From: Planctomycetota bacterium | Lineage (GTDB): Bacteria > Planctomycetota > Planctomycetia > Pirellulales > Pirellulaceae | NCBI GenBank assembly: GCA_029979005.1 | Contig: JAPOIJ010000040.1 | Span: 1-33,118, forward strand | Length of the DNA: 33,118 nt | Direction of reading: 5' to 3' | Part shown: positions 17,536-26,166 of the stretch, piece after piece | How positions within the stretch are numbered: the first letter of the stretch is position 1 | Layout of the letters: each line of letters opens with the position of its first letter | The notes under the pieces: generated by a model | What the model was told of the DNA's origin: nothing | Databases searched by the model: none | Seen by the model: only the letters and a program-made list of their open reading frames with translations | Translations under genes and position numbers: made by a program

Positions 17536-18189
17536 TTAATCGTCGTCTTCGTCTTCTGTGGCTTTGCGAATGGTAATTTCGTCAACCACGCCGTACGCTT
17601 TGGCTTGTTCAGCAGTAAGGAAAAAATCACGATCGGTGTCTTCAGCAATTTTTTCTACTGTTTGCCCGGTGTGTTTGGCCAGAATCTCGTTGAGCACGGT
17701 TCGATTTCGAAGAATTTCATCGGCTTGAATTTCAATATCGCTAACCTGACCGCCGACACCGCCGTGAGGCTGGTGAATCATGACTCTCGAGTTGGGAAGG
17801 CAGAATCTTTGACCTTTGGTACCACCAGCGAGTAAGACCGCAGCACCACTCGCCGCTTGGCCGACGCAAAACGTAGCAACGGGGCAGGACATGATTTGCA
17901 TGACGTCGTAGATTGCCATCGTGGCAATTACGTCGCCTCCGGGAGAGTTAAGATAAAAGTTAATTGGCTTTTTCTTGTTTTCGCTTTGCAAGTAAAGCAA
18001 TTTCATGACCAGTTCGTTGGCATTCCCTGTGTGGATCTCACCCTGCAGGAAAACAATTCTATTTTCCAAAAGCAGGTCGCCGAGAGTCATTTGGCGTTGG
18101 CGCTGGTACGAGGCTGTTGAGTATGAATTTTGTATCTCGGAAAGTGGATCCCGCATAACTGATCCCGTGGTTGAACCGAAGTTACTCAT
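17536..18189 (-). CDS. clpP: ATP-dependent Clp protease proteolytic subunit, copy 2
   Basis: The second ClpP (217 residues from ATG 18189) keeps the triad: S114 in GQAASGAAVL, H139 in VMIHQPHGG and D188 in TDRDFF. It differs from copy 1 in having Gly-Ala after the nucleophile instead of Met-Gly, in a Ser/Gln-rich N-terminal extension of about 30 residues (perhaps a propeptide), and in an acidic tail EDEDDD. An in-frame TTG at 18225 preceded by AAAGGA seven bases upstream is a serious alternative start that adds 12 residues, whereas the ATG has only GGA before it. It is transcribed after tig and 121 bp before copy 1. The pattern suggests specialised partner subunits as in other two-ClpP bacteria. 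Confidence 0.94.
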   Translation of the reverse strand: MSNFGSTTGSVMRDPLSEIQNSYSTASYQRQRQMTLGDLLLENRIVFLQGEIHTGNANELVMKLLYLQSENKKKPINFYLNSPGGDVIATMAIYDVMQIMSCPVATFCVGQAASGAAVLLAGGTKGQRFCLPNSRVMIHQPHGGVGGQVSDIEIQADEILRNRTVLNEILAKHTGQTVEKIAEDTDRDFFLTAEQAKAYGVVDEITIRKATEDEDDD

Positions 18190-18225
18190 GACTGATCCGT
18201 TTTTAGTTTGTGAAATGCCGTTCAA

Positions 18226-18640
18226 GACAAAGTCCTTTACAAGCGTAATGATTGGATTGCGTGGTTCCGGCTAAATGGACTGGCGAACAAGCTCCATAAA
18301 ACAGATCTAGTTCTGAAACAGTTCTGGATCTTTCTTTTAACCGAACATTTAGGCTATCGAGAATCCAAAACGGAGACAAGGTGAGATACGGTTTCGGTGG
18401 ACACACTCCTGTCATTTACCGGATATTTTAGGCTCGCTTTCACGACGTGACCGAATTGTGATTTCGAACCCAAGAGATTACGGGGCGAACAATAGATTGG
18501 TTCACCGTCGTCGTCGGTGATTTTAGGTCAATAACGAGCCAATGGATGCCAACTGGCATCCATTGGGTGTTTTTTTAATCAATCTATCGTGCTTCGGTGT
18601 GGAGTTCCTGAAGCTGCTCCACGTGAGCCTTAAGCTGACG
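18226..18640. other. 415-bp gap between tig and clpP copy 2
   Basis: This gap follows the tig stop and precedes clpP copy 2, both leftward, so it should contain the clpP promoter. It also contains a strong rightward terminator hairpin (18539-18576). I see no credible ORF. An imperfect inverted repeat GTGGAG/CTCCAC lies at 18599-18622 close to the tig stop, without a T tract on either strand. Confidence 0.5.
18539..18576 (+). terminator. Strong rightward-facing terminator with no rightward gene
   Basis: A 12-bp perfect stem (18539-18550 with 18555-18566, loop AACT) is followed by GTG and seven T (18570-18576). The T tract exists only on the + strand; read leftward, the hairpin is followed by GGCTCGTTATTG. 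Both flanking genes (tig, clpP) run leftward, so as drawn it would end a + strand transcript from the tig-clpP gap or antisense RNA over clpP. Its position 75 bp after tig could still mark the end of the tig message as a 3' stabilising hairpin. Confidence 0.75.
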
Positions 18641-20101
18641 CTAGTCTTTTTTCATTCCGGGAATAGGCTCAGCGTCTCCGCCTTCGTATTTAGCTTCTGG
18701 AATGCTTCCCTTACGGCCCGCAGCAAAATAAGTCAAAGCTGAGGAGTCAGTTTTTTCACTGGTTTCGTAATCTGTACCTTTAAAGTTGGCACTCTCGGTG
18801 ATGAGATCAATTACTTTTCGCTCGATGATCATATTTCGCAAGGAGTCCATCTGACCGGCTCTTTCGAGTCGCGCCCGAACTCTTCGGGGGGAATCGTTTT
18901 GCTGCATCGCGATTCGAGCGATTTCAATTTCGTAATCTTGCGGTTCGTCTTCGACGTTTTCCTGTTCGGCGATTCGCTCAAGAATGAAGTGTTCTTTGAG
19001 AAGAGTTTCGGTTTTTTCCAGGATGTTCTTCCGAAGCGTGTTTTCACGAGCAACGAGTTCCTGCTCAGAGAATCCACTGGATCGCATTTCCATTACCGCG
19101 CGATCAAGTTCACGGCCGGATTGGCGGCGAAGGAGATCCGGTGGTAATTCCCAGTCGGCTGACTCGGTTAAAACCTTGCTAATTTGATCTCTAATTGTTT
19201 CGCGTTGAGCATACTGAAGCCGTTCTTCCATCGATGAGCGAACGAGCTCTTTCAGTTTGTCGACAGACTCAAGGCCAAGCTGAGTCGCGATTTCTTCTGG
19301 CTTTTTGCTTTCAACTCGTTTGACGTCGAGCACTTCAAATTCAAGTTCGACTGTTTTTCCGCGAAGATCTTCATTTTCAGCATGTTCGCTGATCTCGACA
19401 TTTACGGTTTTTTTGTCTTCAGCCTTCGCGCCAATCATCAGCGTTTCAAAGTCCTCGATCGTGGCGTCAGAAAGGCTGAGCGTTGGCCGAACCTGGATCA
19501 ACTGCTCTTCGCTCGTGTTGAGTTCTGCGCCTTCAAATCGGGATGTGATATTGCAAACGACATGATCGCCAGCTTGAACGGCTTCGTCGACAGGAGCTAG
19601 ATCGGAGAACTGTTGGGACAAAGTACCGATGTGTGTATCGATGTCTTCGTCTGTGAATTCTCGCTCAGGTCTCTCGAGAGAAAGGCCTTTCCATTCGGGA
19701 AGGTCAAATTCAGGTCGAACTTCAATGTTGAATTCATAGGTTAGATCGCCCTCTTCTGGAATGACGACCTGCTCGAAATCAAGATCCGGTTCACTGATCG
19801 CAGAGAAATCCTGTGAGTCGCTTACCTGAGAAAGGCTATCCATCAGGATGGAGCCTTTTACCTGTCCGGTGAGTTGCTTGCGAAACTTTTTCTCGACCAA
19901 TTGGCGAGGTGCTTTACCGACGCGGAATCCGGGTACCTCAGCGCGGGGTACAAGTTCGTCGAACTGCTTATCGAAATACTTTTCGATGTCCGAGCGTGGA
20001 ACCGTCACGGTGACATGACGTTCGCAAGCACTTGTTTCTTTGACCTCAACGGCAAGATCCAGTTTCTCTTTTTCTTCAGTTTCGATAGTCTCAGTATTCA
20101 C
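18641..20101 (-). CDS. tig: Trigger factor
   Basis: Trigger factor binds the ribosome exit tunnel and folds nascent chains. The 486-residue protein has the N-terminal ribosome-binding domain with signature GFRVGKAPRQLV (58-69). The central FKBP-like prolyl isomerase region lies at about 160-265 and the helical chaperone domain follows. It is 50 or so residues longer than E. coli trigger factor: the start is an acidic leader (about 20 residues) and the end is a polar, Gly/Glu-rich tail past residue 450. AAGGAAAAG lies seven bases before the ATG at 20101, a clear ribosome binding site. It is upstream of two clpP genes, as in the common tig-clpP(-clpX) arrangement, but 415 bp and a hairpin separate them. 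Confidence 0.95.
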   Translation of the reverse strand: MNTETIETEEKEKLDLAVEVKETSACERHVTVTVPRSDIEKYFDKQFDELVPRAEVPGFRVGKAPRQLVEKKFRKQLTGQVKGSILMDSLSQVSDSQDFSAISEPDLDFEQVVIPEEGDLTYEFNIEVRPEFDLPEWKGLSLERPEREFTDEDIDTHIGTLSQQFSDLAPVDEAVQAGDHVVCNITSRFEGAELNTSEEQLIQVRPTLSLSDATIEDFETLMIGAKAEDKKTVNVEISEHAENEDLRGKTVELEFEVLDVKRVESKKPEEIATQLGLESVDKLKELVRSSMEERLQYAQRETIRDQISKVLTESADWELPPDLLRRQSGRELDRAVMEMRSSGFSEQELVARENTLRKNILEKTETLLKEHFILERIAEQENVEDEPQDYEIEIARIAMQQNDSPRRVRARLERAGQMDSLRNMIIERKVIDLITESANFKGTDYETSEKTDSSALTYFAAGRKGSIPEAKYEGGDAEPIPGMKKD

Positions 20102-20525
<424 letters not shown>

Positions 20526-21035
20526 ATTAATCCATTCCAGTCGATTTTGAACCCGTGAGGGATTCAAATTCTGCAAGCTCGGATTATACGTGGGAAAATG
20601 AGTGCTGCAAGTGCTACCGTGTCCCACGCCATCAAATGGCTGGAAGGCCATTTATTTCATGACTTTCGGCTTTTATTTTGAGGATCATCCAGCCTTAGGT
20701 CGTAATAAGCTGGGATTTTTCGAACTTTATTGTTTTGTCTGCCGCGTCGCAGCTGAGTCCCCGCTGTGAAAATGTAGCGATTAATTATCAGTATCTTGTG
20801 CTTGCTGGTGTTGAACCGCGAACCTGGGGCAAGGAATCTGGGAATTCGTCATTTGCTCCTTGCCTTGAATCCCTTAAGATGGGCATTGCTCCGGTAGCTG
20901 TTGCTAATGGAGTGCTGGATGCCTGTGTGGTTTTTCGGCAGGTCGGCTCTGGAAATTATGCTTCGTTTTGCGATTTCTAGGGTATGATCGTGCAGCGAGG
21001 TCTGAACATCAGTTGTTGGATATTTAGGTACATAT
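20526..21035. other. 510-bp gap between tRNA-Gly and the FHA gene
   Basis: Divergent promoter region. It holds two small inverted repeats, neither followed by T: TTTGAACCC-GTGA-GGGATTCAAA (20546-20568, one bulge) and AAATGGC-tggaag-GCCATTT (20634-20653). A TATGAT at 20983 could be the -10 for the FHA gene, but its -35 is unclear. An 81-codon rightward frame starting at a TTG (20735) has no ribosome binding site and no family resemblance, so I leave it out. Confidence 0.45.
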
Positions 21036-21842
21036 ATGCTCGAAGCCAAACTCGTAGTGGTCGGTGGTGATGCCAAGAAAACAGAAGTAAATCTGGATTT
21101 GCCAGTCGTGATTGGTCGCGGTAAGGAAGCTGGTCTCACGGTCCCCCATGCTTTGGTTAGCCGGCGGCATACAGAAATTTATGAGCAAGGCGGACGGCTA
21201 TTCGTTCGCGATCTGGGGTCCCTCAACGGAACGTATCTCAACAACACTCGTATTGAGTCCGATCAGCCTCTCGATCCAAATCAATTGCTGACGTTGGGCA
21301 ATATTACGTTTCGTGCGGTTTACGAATTAGGTCCGGCGGCGGCCAGTCCTGTTGCGGAGGAAACGCTTGCCGATTTGGTTAGTCAATCAGAGACCTCGGC
21401 GATTCCAGTTGTAAAAGAAGTTGTGTTGGATGCAACGTCCAAGGCTTGTTTTCCCGCAGTTTCCGTCGATGAGACTCCTCATTTGGTGGAGCCGATTCCA
21501 ATGGCGTCAGCACACCCACTCGGAAATGGCTCGCTTAGCGAGTTGCCACTCGCGTCTTCTATTCCAGTGACAGAAGTGGTCGAACCTGCTGAGATCGTTT
21601 CAAGCCAACCGACCGATCCGGTTTTTTTTGAAGATCCTTGCGGCACTGGTGCCCCATCGGATACTGCCGATAGTTTCGTTGGGCGAGAGACGCTTACCGA
21701 CAGCTCTGTGTTCCAATTTAGTTCGGATGATCAAAACGACCCTTCTCCGTCGGCTGAGTTTTCAGAAGGCACGCCCGAAGAACAACCGAGTCGTGAAGGC
21801 GATGCGTCACTGGATGATTTTCTCAAGAATTTCCCGAAATAG
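21036..21842 (+). CDS. FHA-domain protein
   Basis: Forkhead-associated domains bind phosphothreonine peptides. The 268-residue protein has a textbook FHA domain in its first 98 residues: G27-R28 in VVIGRGKEAG, S42-R-R-H45 and the DLGSLNGTYL segment ending near 68, with all the residues that contact phosphothreonine. The remaining 170 residues are acidic, Pro/Ser/Thr-rich and probably disordered, ending in DDFLKNFPK, a short amphipathic end that could be a docking motif. No transmembrane segment is present, so it is cytoplasmic. It is the first gene of a rightward pair with a sigma factor (229-bp gap). Partner kinase or target is unknown; planctomycetes carry many Ser/Thr kinases, so a phosphosignalling role is reasonable inference. 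Confidence 0.9.
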   Translation: MLEAKLVVVGGDAKKTEVNLDLPVVIGRGKEAGLTVPHALVSRRHTEIYEQGGRLFVRDLGSLNGTYLNNTRIESDQPLDPNQLLTLGNITFRAVYELGPAAASPVAEETLADLVSQSETSAIPVVKEVVLDATSKACFPAVSVDETPHLVEPIPMASAHPLGNGSLSELPLASSIPVTEVVEPAEIVSSQPTDPVFFEDPCGTGAPSDTADSFVGRETLTDSSVFQFSSDDQNDPSPSAEFSEGTPEEQPSREGDASLDDFLKNFPK

Positions 21843-22071
21843 CGTTCTCAGCTCTTTCCACTTTTTCTGAAATGCTAGTCTTTCTGCTGATGGGAAGACG
21901 CAAAAGGCCTGTTAAGGGTCTCTTTGGGTCGTGCGGCTGGGTTTTTAATGCCCAGGGCGGTTACGGAGTCGGTAAATCTTAGAGAAATGGTAGTCATTTT
22001 TTGACTTCGACTTGCTTTTTCGCGGTGCGTCGGTGACGATCGGGGAAACCTTTTTCCCACGCAGCAGGCTT

Positions 22072-22713
22072 ATGAAGCGTTCCAACGAAATCGATCGAAT
22101 TTTAATTGCCAGAATTCGTTCTGGCGATTCGGATGCGTGGACCGATCTGATTGCCCGTTACGAGGGGCGATTGCAGTCTTTTGTGAACAGTCGTTTGTCA
22201 AATCGATCGGCCAGCGAGGACATTGTTCAGGAGGCGTTTGTCGGATTTCTGAACAGCCTGCCCAATTATGATGGTCGTCGAGCGTTAGAATCCTATTTGT
22301 TTTCGATCTGCGCTTACAAGTTAACAGACTATTTGCGACGAGAGGGTCGGCGACCTTCGATTCCATTGTCTTCCGGATCGGACTCGAGCGGACAGTGGCA
22401 ACTTCCCGGATCCGCGCGGCCTGCGAGCAGTATCGCGCGAAGTGTAGAACGCAAGCGGATCGAAGAGGATGCAATTACAGAAGCGATTGCGGCTCAGGTT
22501 GATAAGTGGCAGGCAAAGGGCGATTGGGAAAAACTAAAGTGCATTGAGTTGTTGGTTGTGCGCGGTTACCCCAACAAAGAGGCCGCTGAAATTTTGAACA
22601 TAACTGAACAGCAAGTCGCGAATTTTAAGTTTGACTTTCTCTCGCGTCTGAGAACATTGATTAAGCGCCAGGGATTGTCTCAAGAGGTCTTTCCGGAACT
22701 TTATCAAGATTAA
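22072..22713 (+). CDS. RNA polymerase sigma factor, sigma-70 (ECF-like)
   Basis: The 213-residue protein has region 2 at about 10-85 (DAWTDLIARYEGRLQSFV, then ASEDIVQEAFVGFL, the core-binding and -10 melting helices, and LESYLFSICAYKLTDYLRR) and a region 4-like helix-turn-helix near 165-200 (GYPNKEAAEILNITEQQVANF). The linker of about 55 residues is longer than in simple ECF factors. It has no region 1.1 or 3. The ATG at 22072 follows GCAGG; an upstream in-frame start at 22012 would add 20 residues with no family support. No anti-sigma gene is adjacent; the FHA gene upstream is the only likely partner, and the convergent membrane protein gene downstream is another, weaker candidate. Confidence 0.88.
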   Translation: MKRSNEIDRILIARIRSGDSDAWTDLIARYEGRLQSFVNSRLSNRSASEDIVQEAFVGFLNSLPNYDGRRALESYLFSICAYKLTDYLRREGRRPSIPLSSGSDSSGQWQLPGSARPASSIARSVERKRIEEDAITEAIAAQVDKWQAKGDWEKLKCIELLVVRGYPNKEAAEILNITEQQVANFKFDFLSRLRTLIKRQGLSQEVFPELYQD

Positions 22714-22760
22714 AGTTCTATTTTGCGGCGGTTCGGTCGTCTTGTTTTAAGTCGTTGCTA

Positions 22761-23126
22761 TTAAGCCGTTGCCATCGTTTCTGCAGGGCGAACTCTCGAT
22801 GGTTGTAGAGGAAGGTGGTGATATGTCAGGAAGACGAGCCAGAACCCAGCGGCGCAATAGTAGAACGAATACCCTGCGTGATCAGGAACCAGTGATTCGA
22901 AACAGAAGTCCAACGTCAGTAATGCGTGAATGCTGAATTCAAAACGATTCCTAAAACAGTTTTGAAAGACAAAACAGCTCGAGAGCCAGATCGCTGAAAA
23001 TGCTGCGCCGAGGCGTTGGACTTGCTCGGCATCTGCCGCGTTGAGAAGATAGAAAAAGGTGAGGTAAACCGAAAGCAGGTAAATGCTGATCAGATACCAA
23101 GTGGCTCGTTTCAAAACGTAGGTCAT
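22761..23126 (-). CDS. Small membrane protein of unknown function
   Basis: The 121-residue protein has three or four hydrophobic helices (about 9-28, 39-56, 66-80 and 84-103) and a polar C-terminus. The ATG at 23126 is preceded by AAAGGCG at seven bases, a fair ribosome binding site. It lies 96 bp downstream of the beta-oxidation gene on the same strand and may be cotranscribed, and it converges with the sigma factor gene. I recognise no family. Hydrophobic helices with intervening charged loops support real coding rather than a shadow frame. Confidence 0.62.
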   Translation of the reverse strand: MTYVLKRATWYLISIYLLSVYLTFFYLLNAADAEQVQRLGAAFSAIWLSSCFVFQNCFRNRFEFSIHALLTLDFCFESLVPDHAGYSFYYCAAGFWLVFLTYHHLPLQPSRVRPAETMATA

Positions 23127-23222
23127 TCGGTTTCGCCTTTATTGTTGTTTTCGGAACGGTCGCGGCCTAGGTACCGCAGCGAGTTCACCGGTTTAACCGA
23201 TATGAAAGAACTCAGAATTGGT

Positions 23223-25349
23223 CTAAGTATCCTCGGAGCTTTTTAATACGGGGTAAAAACTGCCTTGGTTTTCCGCTTGCCATTGGATCGCCGCGTTTGG
23301 AGCGATGCGCGAATCGACGCGACCGATGTCTTCGAGTGCTTGCCGAACTGTCCTAATTCCAACCTGATCAGCCCAGAATAAAATCCCCCCTTGGTGTGCT
23401 GGGAATCCGAAGCCCTCGATGATGCAAAGATCAATGTCACGGAAGTCCTGAACAATTTCTTCTTCGATAATTCGAGTTGCTTCGAGTACGATCGCAGAGA
23501 GGATTTGAGTGACGATTTGTTTTTCGCAAAGCGTTGCGGATTCTTCGTTATTGTTGCGATAGATCTCAATCGTTGAAAGCAAGTTGTCGTCCCATTTTGG
23601 CTCGCCATGAGCGTCTGGGTAGACGTAGAATCCTTTTCCTTTTTTTCGACCGAGAAAGCCAGATTTTACCATTCTCGGAAGGATCGGGGAAAGTGTTACG
23701 CACTGCGAACCAGATTCCCACATGGTGCGACCGGCGTAGAGGCAAGTGTCGATTCCAATGACATCGATGATTTCAAACGGTCCACCGGGAAAGCCAAACT
23801 CTCGCATCGCGAGATCGATGGTTTCAATCGAGGTTCCTTCGGTGAAAATTCGAAGGGACTGGTCGATCATTGCTGCGAGCAAACGGTTCACCACAAATCC
23901 AGCGCCATCGTTCATGGCCACTGGCATTTTCCGAAGAGATTTTACAAATTTGACAGCAGTCGCAATTGTCTGTTCGGATGATCCCGGCCCGCATACGACC
24001 TCGACCAGCGACATCAATTCGGGATGGCAAAAATGGATGCCGCAGAACTTCTCTGGTCGTTGAAGATAGTTGGCGAGGGTTTCGATAGGAATCGCCGACG
24101 TGTTGGACGCAATCACAGTGGATTGGTCGACAACGCATTCAATTTTTTGCAGGACTTGTGATTTGACAGAGGCGGTTTCAACAACCGATTCAATTACCAA
24201 CTCACATCCAGCCAAGGAGTTGTAATCTTCGCAAGACTGAACCGAACGCTCCGGGTGATCGCATTTCAACTGGCGAACGACCGATTGTTGGGTTTCAGTA
24301 TTCGCATCGAGCAGTTTGACGTCGAGGCCTTGTTTCAGGCAGTTGTCTGCAATTGCCTTTCCCATGAGTCCCGCCCCGACGACACCAACCGTGTGGATCT
24401 TTGTCGGTGAAAGTTTCATGTCGACAAGGCCGGGTTGTTTTTTGTTGCGATCAATGAGGAAGAAGTGATTGATTAATCCGCGACTGGCCGGACTCCCGTA
24501 GACCTGGGCCATCGCGGCCGATTCGGAATTCCAAGCTGCTTTTATTGGCATGCTGGCCGAACGCGTCATGTGCTCCAGTGCTACGGTGGGTGCAAATGGA
24601 AAAATTTTCTTGTTTTCTATAATCCGTTTGCCGTGCTTAAGCACGATTTGTTCCAAATCCCCTACGTTGTCCACTGGCCCCATGATTTTTTTTCGGTCGA
24701 AGACAAACGACTCGGAAGTTGAAACCCGATGAATCATTTTGATTGATTCCTCGATCAATGATTCTTGTGGTACAACGGCATCAATTAAGCCGATCGAGCT
24801 CGCTTCGCCGGTGGAGATTAGTCGTCCGCTGGTGACCAAATCGACGGCGGATTCGAGGTTGGTGATCCGGGGTAGTCGAGCGGTCCCGGCCCAGCCTGGC
24901 ACCAATCCTAACTTGACTTCGGGGAGTCCCAGGACGGTGCGGCGGTCGTCCGAGGCAATCCTTAAGTCACACCACATGGGAAGTTCGAGTCCACCCCCGA
25001 CGCAGGCACCATGTATGGCAGCGATGGAAACAAAAGGACAGCGGCTAAACCGGGCCATTACCGCCCTGCCCCGTTGGCAGAATTCAATAATCTTTTTCTC
25101 AGGCCAATCGAGTGTCGCGGCGATTCTCTTAAGGTCTGCACCGGCTACAAAAATAGTGGGTTTGGCAGAAGTTAATATGACGCCTGTTAAGTCTTTCTGT
25201 TCTGCCAGTTCGGCCATCGTACGATCAAGTTCCGCAAACAGTTGTTCGTTCAAAATATTTGCCGCTGATTCCGGAGCATCCATGGTGATCATGGCGATGC
25301 CCGTTTGCGGGTAGGTTACTTTGGTGATCGTATTAATTGGGTTGGGCAT
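23223..25349 (-). CDS. Bifunctional enoyl-CoA hydratase / 3-hydroxyacyl-CoA dehydrogenase (FadB/FadJ type)
   Basis: This is the alpha subunit type of the fatty-acid beta-oxidation complex. The N-terminal crotonase domain (1-190) has the oxyanion-hole segment and both catalytic Glu: E122 in GGGLE and E144 in GLPEVKLG. The NAD-binding domain follows, with VGVVGAGLMG at 321-330. The catalytic His is H439 in GIHFCHPELMSLVEV; the usual HFFNP reads HFCHP here, so Phe is Cys and Asn is His. GFVVNRLLAAMIDQ and the C-terminal FGFPAHQGG are typical of the second dehydrogenase domain. At 708 residues the length matches FadB/FadJ. No thiolase gene is adjacent, so the partner must be elsewhere. The ATG at 25349 has only a weak ribosome binding site. 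The small membrane protein gene lies 96 bp downstream. Confidence 0.92.
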   Translation of the reverse strand: MPNPINTITKVTYPQTGIAMITMDAPESAANILNEQLFAELDRTMAELAEQKDLTGVILTSAKPTIFVAGADLKRIAATLDWPEKKIIEFCQRGRAVMARFSRCPFVSIAAIHGACVGGGLELPMWCDLRIASDDRRTVLGLPEVKLGLVPGWAGTARLPRITNLESAVDLVTSGRLISTGEASSIGLIDAVVPQESLIEESIKMIHRVSTSESFVFDRKKIMGPVDNVGDLEQIVLKHGKRIIENKKIFPFAPTVALEHMTRSASMPIKAAWNSESAAMAQVYGSPASRGLINHFFLIDRNKKQPGLVDMKLSPTKIHTVGVVGAGLMGKAIADNCLKQGLDVKLLDANTETQQSVVRQLKCDHPERSVQSCEDYNSLAGCELVIESVVETASVKSQVLQKIECVVDQSTVIASNTSAIPIETLANYLQRPEKFCGIHFCHPELMSLVEVVCGPGSSEQTIATAVKFVKSLRKMPVAMNDGAGFVVNRLLAAMIDQSLRIFTEGTSIETIDLAMREFGFPGGPFEIIDVIGIDTCLYAGRTMWESGSQCVTLSPILPRMVKSGFLGRKKGKGFYVYPDAHGEPKWDDNLLSTIEIYRNNNEESATLCEKQIVTQILSAIVLEATRIIEEEIVQDFRDIDLCIIEGFGFPAHQGGILFWADQVGIRTVRQALEDIGRVDSRIAPNAAIQWQAENQGSFYPVLKSSEDT

Positions 25350-25531
25350 GTTTTAGCTTTATGAAGTTTCGTTTTCGAATATTGAGCTTCGAAAGCCGTT
25401 ATCCTAATTCGATCTTTCGGTAGTTTAAAGAACGTCGCCCGTGGAAAAAATCTCAGCAGGTCCTGTTTGTGCTATATTGCGTTCTCGGGTTTGAACTAAA
25501 TAACGAATGCGGTGATGAGGCGATTAAAGCG

Positions 25532-25972
25532 ATGAAACTGAAGGTAACGGCGTCGAAGTTGATGATATTTTTGGTTTTGTTGACGCTATCCGGGTGCACT
25601 GATTCCGAAGGGATTGGGACAAATCAGAAAAACGCCCCCGCTAATTTGGCAATCGGTACCGTTGAGGTGAAGATTGTCTTTGGTTCGGAGAGAGAATCCA
25701 TTCAGGGCGAAGTTGATTGCATGGGCGATTCGACTGTTTTTTCCGTGCTTCAAGCAGCCGCAGACGAGATGGGATTTGCCGTTGAATCGACCGGTGTTTT
25801 GAAGGGAGATAAATTCATTACCTCGATTGGAGGAGTCGAAAATCTTGCTGGGGATGGTAAAAATTGGATATATCGGGTCAACGGCGTGCTCGGTGATAAA
25901 GGATCGGGGGTGTTTGCGGTGAAACCTCAGGACAAGGTTGTTTGGTCGTTTGGTAAATATGAACCAGAGTAG
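25532..25972 (+). CDS. DUF4430-type lipoprotein
   Basis: The 146-residue protein has a lipoprotein signal (MIFLVLLTLSGC, lipid-modified Cys at about residue 21) and a C-terminal domain of the DUF4430 / transcobalamin-like fold. Diagnostic features are the TVFSVLQAAADEMGF helix and the GKNWIYRVNGVLGDKGSG segment followed by KPQDKVVWSF. Proteins of this fold bind vitamin B12-like or other ligands in some lineages, which is family knowledge rather than anything shown here. The ATG at 25532 is preferred over a start 21 codons upstream because it puts the signal peptide first, with GAGG 11 bases before. The next gene encodes a DUF6580-like membrane protein, so the pair may form an uptake unit. No B12 riboswitch is visible upstream. 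Confidence 0.82.
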   Translation: MKLKVTASKLMIFLVLLTLSGCTDSEGIGTNQKNAPANLAIGTVEVKIVFGSERESIQGEVDCMGDSTVFSVLQAAADEMGFAVESTGVLKGDKFITSIGGVENLAGDGKNWIYRVNGVLGDKGSGVFAVKPQDKVVWSFGKYEPE

Positions 25973-26166
25973 ACCGGTTTTGCGATGTTGGGTTTTTAGC
26001 TGGCTGGATGTTTTGAAGGGGATTTTTAAAGGTAAGATCGTGCGTAAATGCTGGGCCTGTCCCAAACTCGCATGGCGAATCTGGTAAGGGTTGTTATACT
26101 ACTGGAGCAATTTTTCACCACCGTTCTACCGCTATCCTCCTCGCGCATGAAGCGAGAATTTGAACT

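Noticed and set aside
18542-18742. 66-codon plus-strand ORF after tig
   Set aside because: Starts inside the terminator hairpin and overlaps the tig 3' end antisense.
20735-20980. 81-codon plus-strand ORF before the FHA gene
   Set aside because: TTG start without ribosome binding site and no recognisable domain; could still be a tiny gene but cannot be supported.
25350-25531. Possible B12 riboswitch upstream of the DUF4430 gene
   Set aside because: No B12-box-like sequence or long structured aptamer could be seen in the 182 bases.
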